Of a stretch of 64,000 nucleotides of DNA, positions 53,326-60,967 are shown piece by piece; the first letter of the stretch is position 1, and each line of letters opens with the position of its first letter. Under the pieces are notes generated by a model that did no database searches, was not told where the DNA came from, and saw nothing but the letters and a program-made list of their open reading frames with translations. The stretch is from DASSUW01 sp963774155. GTDB lineage: Bacteria > Actinomycetota > Thermoleophilia > Solirubrobacterales > Solirubrobacteraceae. The DNA is taken from the NCBI GenBank assembly GCA_963774155.1, contig CAVZDW010000003.1:237956-301955 (forward strand), written 5' to 3'. A program made the translations under genes and the position numbers.

Positions 53326-54525
53326 ATGGTCGGCCCGGCCGCGATCGGCGTCGACCCGGGTGACTTCCTCGTCGTCACCGCTACCGCCGCAGCGGCCGGG
53401 ACGCTGTCGGCGCTGCTGTCCGGCCGGTCGCTGATCGTCCCGACGGTCGTCGTCGAGCTGCTGCTCGGCGTGCTCATCGGGCCGCAGGTCCTCGGCCTGG
53501 AGGTGTCGGAGTTCCTGCAGTTCTTCGCCGACCTCGGGCTCGGCATGCTCTTCTTCTTCGCCGGCTACGAGATCGACCTGCGCCGGATCGCCGGGACGCC
53601 GCTGCGCCTCGCCGCGATCGGCTGGGCGATCTCGCTCCTGCTCGCCTACACGATCGGCGGCTTGCTCGCCGCGGCGGGGATCGTGCTCTCCCTGCTCTAC
53701 ACCGGCTCGGCGCTCGCGACCACGGCGATCGGCACCCTGATCCCGATCCTCTCGGACAGCGGGGAGCTGAAGACGCGGCTCGGAACGTACCTGCTCGCCG
53801 CGGGAGCAGTCGGGGAGTTCGGCCCGATCGTTCTCATCACGCTGATCCTGTCGACCCAGAGCGCGGTCCACAACGCGCTGATCCTCAGCCTGTTCGTGGT
53901 GCTGGCCGTCACCGTGGCCGTGCTCGCCGTGCGGTCCTCGGAGCGCACGATGCCGGTCCTCGAGCGGACGCTCGAGAAGAGCTCGCAGCTCGCGGTGCGC
54001 TGGATCGTGGTCCTCGTCTTCGCGCTCGCGCTGCTGGCTTCCGAGCTCGGCCTCGACCTGCTGCTCGGCGGCTTCGCGGCGGGGCTCATCACCCGGCAGG
54101 TGCTCAAGGAGCGCGAGGTGCCGAGCTTCGACTCCAAGCTGACCGCCGTCGCGTTCGGCGTCTTCATCCCGTTCTTCTTCGTGGTCAGCGGGATGCGCCT
54201 GGACATCGACGCCCTGTTCTCGAGCGCGTCCGGCATCGCCAAGATGTTCCTGTTCTTCGGACTCTTCCTCGTGGTCCGGGGGGCGCCGGCGCTGCTGCTC
54301 TACCGCGACGTCCTCGACCGGCGCGAGCGTCTGGCGCTCGCGTGCTTCTGCGCCACGCAGCTCCCGCTCGTGCTGGCCATCACGACGATCGCACGCGAGA
54401 CCGGCAACATGCGCGCGTCGACGGCGGCGTCACTCGTCGGCGCCGCCGTGCTCTCGACGCTTGCCTACCCGATCCTCGGCCTGCGGCTCACCAGCCGGGC
54501 CCCGCTCCAGGCGGCCGCGCCGTGA
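53326..54525 (+). CDS. CPA2 family cation:proton antiporter (KefB/Na-H exchanger-like)
   Basis: This 399-residue, roughly twelve-helix protein has LLGVLIGPQVLG, FFADLGLGMLFFFAGYEIDL and GFAAGLITRQVLKEREVPSFD, typical of CPA2 monovalent cation:H+ antiporters. The C-terminal nucleotide-binding RCK domain of KefB/KefC is absent. It would exchange K+ or Na+ for H+, consistent with pH homeostasis beside gadB. Its stop overlaps the DUF2254 start (GTGA). Confidence 0.88.
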   Translation: MVGPAAIGVDPGDFLVVTATAAAAGTLSALLSGRSLIVPTVVVELLLGVLIGPQVLGLEVSEFLQFFADLGLGMLFFFAGYEIDLRRIAGTPLRLAAIGWAISLLLAYTIGGLLAAAGIVLSLLYTGSALATTAIGTLIPILSDSGELKTRLGTYLLAAGAVGEFGPIVLITLILSTQSAVHNALILSLFVVLAVTVAVLAVRSSERTMPVLERTLEKSSQLAVRWIVVLVFALALLASELGLDLLLGGFAAGLITRQVLKEREVPSFDSKLTAVAFGVFIPFFFVVSGMRLDIDALFSSASGIAKMFLFFGLFLVVRGAPALLLYRDVLDRRERLALACFCATQLPLVLAITTIARETGNMRASTAASLVGAAVLSTLAYPILGLRLTSRAPLQAAAP

Positions 54526-55836
54526 GCGGGCGGCGCTTCTTCCGCGCTCGCATCTGGCTGGCCTCGGCCATGTGGGTCCCGGTGCTGGCCACGAACGTCG
54601 TGGCGATCACGCTGGCGCTCACGCTGCCGCTCCTCGACGAACGGGTCGGGGACGGCGAGCGCCTGCAGCTCTCGGTCTCCGCGGTGCAGCAGATCTTCGG
54701 CGCCCTGGCGGCGGGGATGATCACGTTCACCGGGATCATCTTCTCGGCGGTCTTCGTCGCCGCGCAGATCCAGACGTCGTCCTACTCGCCACGGCTGGCC
54801 GCGAGGCTCCGCCGCGACCCCGTGGTGATCGCGGGACTCGCGCTCCCGACGGCGACCGCCACGTACGCGCTGTTCGCGCTGGCCGCCCTCGGGCGGCAGA
54901 CGGACCCCGAGTTCGTCCCCGCGTTCACCGTCGTGTTCGGGCTGGCGCTGCTCGTGGTCACGCTCGGGGCGTTCGTCGCGCTCGTCCAGCGCGCGTTCGA
55001 GATGACGCAGGTCGGCGGGATCCTCCGCGTGCTCATGCGGCGCGGATACGCCGTGATCGACGACGTGCACCCGCTGGGCGCCGCGACGGGCGACGCGCCG
55101 TTCGATCCCGGCGGCCGCCACCTGCGCGCACGATGGCCCGCCGGCCGTGATCGCCGCGATCGATCGCGCGGCGCTGCTGCGGCTCGCACGTGCCACCGGC
55201 GGCTTCGTCGAGGTCGTGCCGAGAGTGGGGAGCTACCTGTCCCCGGGCGTGAGCACGCTGCGCGTCCACGGCGGCCGGACGCCGCCGGAAGCCGCCGCCG
55301 CGCGGCGGGTGCTCGTGCTCTCGCGCCAGCGGACCGTCGACCAGGACCCGGCCTTCGTCATCCGCATCCTCGTCGACATCGCGATCCGCGGGCTGTCGCC
55401 CGCCATCAACGATCCGACGACCGCCGCGCAGGCACTCGACCGGATCGAGACGCTGCTCGTCGAGCTCCACCGCCGGCACCCGGGCCCGACGCTCGTGGTC
55501 GACGAGGGCGGCACCCCGCGGGGCTGCGTGCCGGGACCGTCATGGGCCGAGTACTTCGAGCTCGCGGTGACCGAGATCCGTCGCTACGGCGCGGATTCGG
55601 TGCAGATCACCCGACGCCTACACGCGCTCTACGAGCACCTCCTCGAGGTCGTCGACGGCGCCGACCGCCAGCGGGTTCTCGCCGAGCGGCGCCTGCTGGA
55701 CGAGGCGCTGGCCGGCAACTTCCCCGACGAGCAGGAGCGGGCGATCGCCGCCCACCCCGACCGCATGGGGCTCGGCGGATCAACGAGCGCGGCGACGGGC
55801 GACGCGGCGCGCAGTCCTGCGGGCAACTCTGCGTGA
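54522..55836 (+). CDS. DUF2254 family membrane protein, frameshifted
   Basis: Corrected length is 437 residues. Four N-terminal helices (WLASAMWVPVLATNVVAITL, MITFTGIIFSAVFVAAQI, and others) precede a large soluble domain with RGLSPAINDPTTAAQALDRI, the most conserved stretch of DUF2254. The family is of unknown function. An extra base at about 55126-55129 separates the first frame from HDGPPAVIAAIDRAALLRL. The GTG overlaps the antiporter stop, so it belongs to the gadB operon. Confidence 0.8.
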
Positions 55837-55857
55837 AGCGAACATCGTGGACCTCCG

Positions 55858-56355
55858 TTAGGTGGTGCCGCTCTCGATGGCGTGCAGCGCCTCGGCCTCC
55901 TGCGCCGAGACGAGACCGATCTCGACGAGGTCGAGCGGGCTGATGAAGCCGTCGCCGATGCGGTAGCCGCCCGCCCGCGCGACGGCGTCGCGCAGCGGAA
56001 CGGCCCAATGGTGCTCGACGAGGAGCAGTGCAGCGCCGGTGTCGCGCGGGATGTCGTCGAGGACGTCCCAGCCGTCGTCCCCGCCGTCGGGCTCGCTCTC
56101 CTCGCCCTCCTCGCCTTCGATGGCCAGGCCGACCAGCGCGGCGACGACGAGACCGAGATCAGCGGCCTGCCCTTCCAGCTCGACGATCTCGAACTCGCCG
56201 TCGAGGTCCTTGTAGAGCGCGAGCGCATCGATCACCCGGACCCCGCCGTTGTCGCGCAGCCGCTCCAGCTCGGCGACGATCTCGCCTTGGAAGCGGGGAT
56301 GGTCGAAGCCCAGGACGATCAGCTGGACGGGTCCGATGGGCTGTTCATCGCTCAT
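55858..56355 (-). CDS. DUF6325/DUF1269-like protein with acidic insert and SHOCT-like tail
   Basis: This 165-residue protein has the DUF6325 pattern: GPVQLIVLGFDHPRFQGEIVAELERLRDNG in order, VIDALALYKDLDGEFE, an Asp/Glu-rich linker and GAALLLVEHHWAVPLRDAVARAGG. The end (SPLDLVEIGLVSAQEAEALHAI) resembles a SHOCT helix pair. Function unknown. It follows the 102-aa membrane gene after 6 nt and shares its promoter at site 9. Confidence 0.75.
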   Translation of the reverse strand: MSDEQPIGPVQLIVLGFDHPRFQGEIVAELERLRDNGGVRVIDALALYKDLDGEFEIVELEGQAADLGLVVAALVGLAIEGEEGEESEPDGGDDGWDVLDDIPRDTGAALLLVEHHWAVPLRDAVARAGGYRIGDGFISPLDLVEIGLVSAQEAEALHAIESGTT

Positions 56356-56361
56356 GCGAGG

Positions 56362-56670
56362 TCAGCGCCGGAAGGCGGACCAGGTCCAGACATCCAGCAG
56401 GAACGCGAACCCGACGAAGGCCCACTCCACGCCGTTGACCGACTCGGATGTGATGCTCCACATCGCCGCGTAGGACACGGTGGTCCACGGGAGCAGGAAG
56501 AAGCCGAAGAACGGGATCAGCCAGCTCGAGAACGCGTCGCCGATCTGACGGTCGAAGATCACGAAGCCGAGGATGAACAGGCGGGGCCAGAACAGCAGCG
56601 ACCCGAGGATCACCAGGCCCACCCCCTGCGCGACGCCGACCTCCTCGTCGTGGTGATGCTGGGTGGCCAT
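56362..56670 (-). CDS. Small membrane protein with His-rich N-terminus (102 aa)
   Basis: MATQHHHDEEVGVAQG is followed by three hydrophobic helices (VGLVILGSLLFWPRLFILGFVIF, WLIPFFGFFLLPWTTVSYAAMW, WAFVGFAFLLDVWTW). No family recognised. ATG 56670 is preferred over 56709 because CACGAT (56683-56678) ends 7 nt upstream and lies 22 nt from palindrome site 9; the upstream ATG would fall inside the palindrome. First gene of a two-gene operon. Confidence 0.7.
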   Translation of the reverse strand: MATQHHHDEEVGVAQGVGLVILGSLLFWPRLFILGFVIFDRQIGDAFSSWLIPFFGFFLLPWTTVSYAAMWSITSESVNGVEWAFVGFAFLLDVWTWSAFRR

Positions 56671-56705
56671 GGTAAGGATCGTGAACCGGGGCCCGGGCTG
56701 CGTCG

Positions 56706-56722
56706 TCATCCGAAACGGATGA
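56706..56722 (-). promoter_or_regulatory. Regulon palindrome site 9 (TCATCCG-AAA-CGGATGA)
   Basis: Perfect arms. It drives the minus-strand membrane gene through CACGAT (56683-56678), 22 nt away, with the ATG 7 nt further. Confidence 0.8.
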
Positions 56723-56730
56723 AGCGAGCG

Positions 56731-57102
56731 TCAGGCGCCGAGTGCCTGCGCCTGCTCGGGATCCAGGAGCGAGTGCTGCACGATCGTGCCGCCGGTCTCG
56801 GCGATCTCGGCCTCGAGCTCGCCCGCCCACACGTGCTCGATCAGCAGGAGGCCGCCCGCTTGGCCCGGCCCCAGCGCGCCGGCGACCTCGTCGACGTCGG
56901 CCTGGGAGACGACGGTCGCACGCCCGGGGATCCCGGCCCGTGTCTCGAGGGCGTCCGTGTCGGGGTTCCGCCGGACGAAGAGCACGTCGATGACGCGCAG
57001 CGCGCCGCTCTGCTCCAGCCGTTGGAGCTCGGCCACGACCCGGCCCTCGAAGACGGCATCGGGCCCGAAGCCGGCGGCGATGAGCGAAACGGGGTTGGTC
57101 AT
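56731..57102 (-). CDS. DUF6325/DUF1269-like small protein (123 aa)
   Basis: This is a compact relative of the proteins at 11679 and 55858: SLIAAGFGPDAVFEGRVVAELQRLEQSGAL in order, VIDVLFVRRNPDTD, AGGLLLIEHVWAGELEAEIAETGG and a short SHOCT-like end. Function unknown. The ATG at 57102 lies 6 nt after GAAGGT (57114-57109), 22 nt from palindrome site 10, and its promoter mirrors that of the divergent HAD gene. Confidence 0.75.
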   Translation of the reverse strand: MTNPVSLIAAGFGPDAVFEGRVVAELQRLEQSGALRVIDVLFVRRNPDTDALETRAGIPGRATVVSQADVDEVAGALGPGQAGGLLLIEHVWAGELEAEIAETGGTIVQHSLLDPEQAQALGA

Positions 57103-57136
57103 CCGCCGACCTTCGCGCGCACGGGGTGATCCGGCA

Positions 57137-57153
57137 TCACCCGGTACGGATGA
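57137..57153. promoter_or_regulatory. Regulon palindrome site 10 (TCACCCG-GTA-CGGATGA), bidirectional
   Basis: It is exactly symmetrical: 34 nt to ATG 57102 on the minus strand (GAAGGT) and 34 nt to ATG 57188 on the plus strand (AACGAT, 57176-57181). A second inverted repeat, GGGTGAT (57124-57130) with ATCACCC (57136-57142), shares its left arm. Confidence 0.82.
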
Positions 57154-57187
57154 AGCCGGACGATGCACGGTCAGGAACGATCGGGAC

Positions 57188-58102
57188 ATGCGGAGCTGGC
57201 GCGACGGCCCGGCCAAGCAGGCGATCGTCGACTTCGTCGCCCAGGTGACCGGCGCCGACGGGTCCGAGCCGGTGCCGGGCGAAGAGCGCGTGGCCGTGTT
57301 CGACAACGACGGCACGCTGTGGTGCGAGAAGCCGCTGCCGATCCAGCTCGACTTCATCCTGCGCCGGCTCGTGGAGATGGCCGACGCCGACCCGGCGTTG
57401 CGCGAGCGCCAGCCATGGAAGGCCGCGCACGAGCGCGACTACCGCTGGCTGAGCGAGCTCATGGACGAGCACTACGCCGGCGACGACACCAACGTGCGGA
57501 TCCTCGCGGCGGGCGTCCTGGCGGCGCATGACGGCATCAGCGTCGAGGCGTTCGAGGCGCAGGCCGACGCGTTCCTGCGCGGCTCGCAGCACCCCACGCT
57601 GAGCCGCGGCTACCTCGAGACCGCCTACCGGCCGATGATCGAGCTGCTCGACTACCTGACGGCCAACGGGTTCACCAACTTCATCGTCTCCGGAGGCGGG
57701 CGCGACTTCATGCGCCCGATCACCCACGACGTCTACGGCATCCCCCGCGAGCGCGTGATCGGCAGCACCGTGGCGCTGACGTATACGAGCGACGACCGCG
57801 GCGGCACGATCACGCGCAGGCCCGAGGCCGACTACCTCGACGACGGCCCGGAGAAGCCGGTCCGTATCTGGAGCCGCATCGGCCGCCGGCCGCTGCTGGC
57901 CGCGGGCAACTCGAACGGCGACGTCCCGATGCTCCACTTCACCCAGCATCCCGACAAGCCGTCCCTGCGCCTGCTCCTCCTGCACGACGACGGCGAGCGC
58001 GAGTTCGCCTACACCACCGGAGCCGAACAGGCGCTCGAACAGGCCGCCGCCGACGCCTGGACCGTCGTCAGCGTCAAGAACGACTGGGCGAGCGTGTTCT
58101 GA
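57188..58102 (+). CDS. HAD superfamily phosphatase (SerB-like)
   Basis: This 304-residue haloacid-dehalogenase hydrolase has motif I AVFDNDGTLW (DxDGT, about residues 36-45), motif II IVSGGGRDF (about 178) and motif III/IV near RRPLLAAGNSNGDVPML (GNSNGD, about 240). The cap is C1-type, as in phosphoserine phosphatases. Substrate unknown. It is the plus-strand product of the bidirectional site 10 and is probably leaderless. Confidence 0.85.
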   Translation: MRSWRDGPAKQAIVDFVAQVTGADGSEPVPGEERVAVFDNDGTLWCEKPLPIQLDFILRRLVEMADADPALRERQPWKAAHERDYRWLSELMDEHYAGDDTNVRILAAGVLAAHDGISVEAFEAQADAFLRGSQHPTLSRGYLETAYRPMIELLDYLTANGFTNFIVSGGGRDFMRPITHDVYGIPRERVIGSTVALTYTSDDRGGTITRRPEADYLDDGPEKPVRIWSRIGRRPLLAAGNSNGDVPMLHFTQHPDKPSLRLLLLHDDGEREFAYTTGAEQALEQAAADAWTVVSVKNDWASVF

Positions 58103-58117
58103 GGCCATACCTGACGA

Positions 58118-58134
58118 TCATCTCGATCGGATGA
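58118..58134 (+). promoter_or_regulatory. Regulon palindrome site 11 (TCATCTC-GAT-CGGATGA)
   Basis: GAGACT (58157-58162) follows after 22 nt; the ATG at 58193 comes 30 nt later behind AAAGGAGCG, so this is a leadered member. Confidence 0.72.
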
Positions 58135-58192
58135 TGCGCGGCCGCGCCCGCACGGCGAGACTCTGCTGCGACGACTCAAAGGAGCGGTTGCC

Positions 58193-59074
58193 ATGTGTCG
58201 CTGGATGGGGTGGCTGGGCCAGGCGGTTCTGATCGAGGAGCTGCTCTTCAAGACGCAGCACGGAATCGTGGACCAGAGCCTGCACTCGCGCATGGGTGCC
58301 GAGACGACGAACGGCGACGGCTTCGGCGTGGGCTGGTACGGCGCCGGCGAAGGTCCCGGCGTCTATCACGGTGTCGCACCCGCGTGGGGCGATACCAACC
58401 TGCATGAGATCGCCGCCCACATCGAGTCGCCGCTCTTCCTCATGCACGTGCGGGCGGCGATCGGCTCGCCGGTCCAGCAGACCAACTGCCACCCGTTCCG
58501 CCACGGCCGCTGGTTGTTCGTCCACAACGGCTACATCGCCGACTTCCATCTGTTGCGGCGGGACCTCATGCTCGCGATCAAGCCCGACCAGTTCGCCGCC
58601 GTCCAGGGTTCGACCGACACCGAGGTCGTCTTCCATCTCGCGCTGACGCTGGGGCTGGAGTCCGATCCGATCGCCGCGCTCGAGCAGACCGTCGGGGTGA
58701 TCGAGGCCACGGCGGCCGAGCATGGCGTCGCCGCCCCCGTGCAGGGGACGTTCGGCGTGTCGGATGGCACGTGCCTGTGGGCGGTGCGGTACGCGACCGA
58801 AGGTCCCGCCCGCTCGCTCTTCGCGTCTGCGGACGTCGACACCGTCAAGCGCCTGCATCCCGACAACTCGCGCCTGCAGCGGTTCAACGAAGGCGACCGC
58901 GTCATCGTCTCGGAGCCGTTCGCCGACCTTCCCGGAGCCTGGCAGGAGATCCCAGAGGCGACAGCGGTCTGCGTGCGCCCCGGGGGCGGGCTGGAGGAGC
59001 GTCCCTTCGTGCCGCGGGTCCAACGCCGCGTCACCGTCACGCAACGCGATCCCTCAACGACGCTGGAGGTCTGA
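58193..59074 (+). CDS. Class II glutamine amidotransferase (YafJ-like), second copy
   Basis: This 293-residue paralogue of the gene at 30924 has Cys2 in MCRWMGWLG, GDGFGVGWY, SPVQQTNCHPFRHGRWLFVHNG and QGSTDTEVVFH. The two share long identical stretches, such as PVQQTNCHPFRHGRWLFVHNG. This copy has a basic extension (PRVQRRVTVTQRDPS) and is controlled by palindrome site 11. Only the glutaminase domain is present; acceptor unknown. The next gene follows after 5 nt. Confidence 0.88.
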   Translation: MCRWMGWLGQAVLIEELLFKTQHGIVDQSLHSRMGAETTNGDGFGVGWYGAGEGPGVYHGVAPAWGDTNLHEIAAHIESPLFLMHVRAAIGSPVQQTNCHPFRHGRWLFVHNGYIADFHLLRRDLMLAIKPDQFAAVQGSTDTEVVFHLALTLGLESDPIAALEQTVGVIEATAAEHGVAAPVQGTFGVSDGTCLWAVRYATEGPARSLFASADVDTVKRLHPDNSRLQRFNEGDRVIVSEPFADLPGAWQEIPEATAVCVRPGGGLEERPFVPRVQRRVTVTQRDPSTTLEV

Positions 59075-59079
59075 GTGCC

Positions 59080-59535
59080 ATGACCGAGCCCCCCTCCCGG
59101 CGGCTGCTCGTAGTCGCCAACCGCACGGAGTCAGCGCCGCAGTTGCTCGAGGAGGTCAAGCAGCGCGCCCTCGCCGGCTACCAGATCGCGCTCATGGTCC
59201 CGCCCGAGCGGGATCCTGAAGCTCCCGACTGGACGCCCGAGGAGGCGCTCGAACTTACGGAACGCGCCGCCGGCGACCAGCCGGTGACCCTCGTGGACCC
59301 CGGGGAGGACGCCGTCGCGACGATCGCGGCACTCGTGGAACGCGGCGAGTGCGACGAGATCCTCCTTTCCACGCCGCGCGAGCACCACGAGCACTGGCAC
59401 CGCCACGCGCTTCCCAAACGCATCCAAGCCCTCGGCATCCCAGTGACCGTCGTCCCGCCCGACCGCTCGGGCTGGTCTTACTCCCACGGCTTCCCGTCGG
59501 AGTGGACTCGGCTCGAGGTCGGCCCGCTCACCTAG
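59080..59535 (+). CDS. Usp-like alpha/beta protein (151 aa)
   Basis: Strands and helices alternate: RRLLVVANRTESAPQLLEEV, YQIALMVPPERDPE, DAVATIAALVERGECDEILLSTPREHHEHWH and a final IPVTVVPPDRSGWSY. It resembles universal stress proteins but lacks the full GxxGxxxxxxxxxG(S/T) ATP motif, so nucleotide binding is doubtful. ATG 59080 is 5 nt after the amidotransferase stop; the two form an operon under site 11. Confidence 0.75.
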   Translation: MTEPPSRRLLVVANRTESAPQLLEEVKQRALAGYQIALMVPPERDPEAPDWTPEEALELTERAAGDQPVTLVDPGEDAVATIAALVERGECDEILLSTPREHHEHWHRHALPKRIQALGIPVTVVPPDRSGWSYSHGFPSEWTRLEVGPLT

Positions 59536-59892
59536 GCCTCGGCGACCGGCCGTGCGGCGCACGGCGGCCGGCCGCAGGCGACCTGATCCATCGCCCGGAC
59601 GAGCTAAACGCCGTCGACCGTCGAGCCGGACGGCTGGCCTCTCGACCGGCGTGCCGACTTCACATGGGCACTGCGCCGCACGCCGCGATCGCACGTGGTA
59701 CCGCGCGCATGGCGTCCGCGCTGACCCACTGTGCGTGAGCGCACAGACACCCCCGGGACCGTTTCGACGCGTCCCGCCATGGGAAGAGTTTCAGAGACGG
59801 CTTGGCGCCGGGCATCATCTGTCTCACGCGTCCTCTAACTCGTCCCTCGGTTTCGCTGTCCCGAGGGACCTCTCTACTGGATTGGACGCAGG
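59536..59892. other. 357-nt non-coding region
   Basis: No convincing gene. A GC-rich imperfect inverted repeat just after the Usp-like stop (around 59547-59573) may end that operon. A 7-4-7 palindrome lies at 59729-59746, and a CCTCGG/CCGAGG repeat lies about 40 nt before the ferritin-like gene. The last 200 nt therefore look like a regulatory leader for the downstream operon. Confidence 0.5.
59729..59746. promoter_or_regulatory. Palindrome CTGTGCG-TGAG-CGCACAG
   Basis: A perfect 7-bp inverted repeat with a 4-nt spacer, 146 nt upstream of the ferritin-like gene. It is unrelated to the TCRYCCG regulon sites. A candidate operator; the protein is unknown. Confidence 0.4.
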
Positions 59893-60882
59893 ATGAACAC
59901 TTCTCAGAAGAAGGTCGTGCAGTACCTCGGCGAGGCCCAGGCCAGCGAGGATGCCCTGGTCCGCGTGCTGCAGTCGCAGATCGCCATGACGCCCCGCGGC
60001 ACCTACCGCACGGCGCTGGAGCAGCATCTCGGCCAGACGCGCGACCACGCGGATCGCGTCGGCCGGCGTCGCCGCGAGCTGGGCCAGGGCGGCAATCCGC
60101 TGACCGCCGCGGTGGGCGCCGTGGAGAGCGTCGTCGGACAGGCGCTGGCCCTCGGCAAGACGCCGTTCGACCTCCTGCGCGGCTCCGGCGGCGAGGAGAA
60201 GGTCCTCAAGAACGCCAAGGACGCCTACGCGTCGGAGGCGCTCGAGATCGCGACGTACACGGCGATCGAGCGCCTGGCCCGCGCGGTCGGCGACGACGAG
60301 ACGGCTCGGCTGGCCGCGTCGATCCGCACCGACGAGGAGCGGATGCTCGAGCGCGTCCTGCGTGAGATCCCCAAGCTGACGGACGCCGTCGTCCGCGCCG
60401 AGGTCAAGGGCGATCCCTCCTTCGAGGTCAGCACGACCGGCGCCGCCGACGCCGTCCGCAAGGCCGGCACGCGCGCCAAGCGCACGGCCCGCCAGGCCCG
60501 CAAGGTGCCGGGCGTCGCCCAGGTCGAGGGTGAGATCAAGGGCGCCGTGGCATCCGAGGGCGACCTCGCCATCGCCCGCTACGACAAGCTCACGGCCGAG
60601 GAGATCGCCGGCAGGCTGTCCGAGCTCTCCCAGATCGACCTGGCCAAGGTCGACGCCTACGAGCGCAAGAACGAGAACCGCACCACGGTCCTCAGCCGCA
60701 TCAGCACGCTTCGCGGCAACGAGCCGTGGGCCGGCTACGACGAGCTGACCGCCGCCGAGGTGCAGACCGTCCTCGCCGAGAGCGACGACGATCGCGCCGA
60801 GCAGGTCCGCGCCTACGAGCGCAGCCACAAGAATCGCGCCGGCGTGCTCAAGGCCGCCGAGCGCGAGCTCGCGACCGCCTAG
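59893..60882 (+). CDS. Ferritin-like DUF892-type protein with C-terminal helical repeats
   Basis: This 329-residue protein has an N-terminal four-helix bundle (about 1-165) with EDALVRVLQSQIAMTP, ALEQHLGQTRDHADRV and EALEIATYTAIERLARAVGD, similar to the DUF892/YciF ferritin-like family. A basic linker (KAGTRAKRTARQARKVPG) follows, then two copies of a roughly 50-residue repeat: YDKLTAEEIAGRL ending AYERKNENRTTVL, and YDELTAAEVQTVL ending AYERSHKNRAGVL. The same repeats form the next gene. Stress-related metal or DNA protection is plausible, but unproven. Confidence 0.8.
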   Translation: MNTSQKKVVQYLGEAQASEDALVRVLQSQIAMTPRGTYRTALEQHLGQTRDHADRVGRRRRELGQGGNPLTAAVGAVESVVGQALALGKTPFDLLRGSGGEEKVLKNAKDAYASEALEIATYTAIERLARAVGDDETARLAASIRTDEERMLERVLREIPKLTDAVVRAEVKGDPSFEVSTTGAADAVRKAGTRAKRTARQARKVPGVAQVEGEIKGAVASEGDLAIARYDKLTAEEIAGRLSELSQIDLAKVDAYERKNENRTTVLSRISTLRGNEPWAGYDELTAAEVQTVLAESDDDRAEQVRAYERSHKNRAGVLKAAERELATA

Positions 60883-60913
60883 CGGCGCCCGCACCAGCGC
60901 AGCACCCACCTCC

Positions 60914-60939
60914 GGAGGCCCGGCGCGAGCTGGGCCTCC
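60914..60939 (+). terminator. Hairpin between the two repeat-protein genes
   Basis: GGAGGCCC (60914-60921) and GGGCCTCC (60932-60939) form an 8-bp stem with a 10-nt loop, 22 nt before the next Shine-Dalgarno; a terminator or partial attenuator. Confidence 0.5.
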
Positions 60940-60967
60940 TCCCCATCCCTGAAACAGGAGCACCTAT

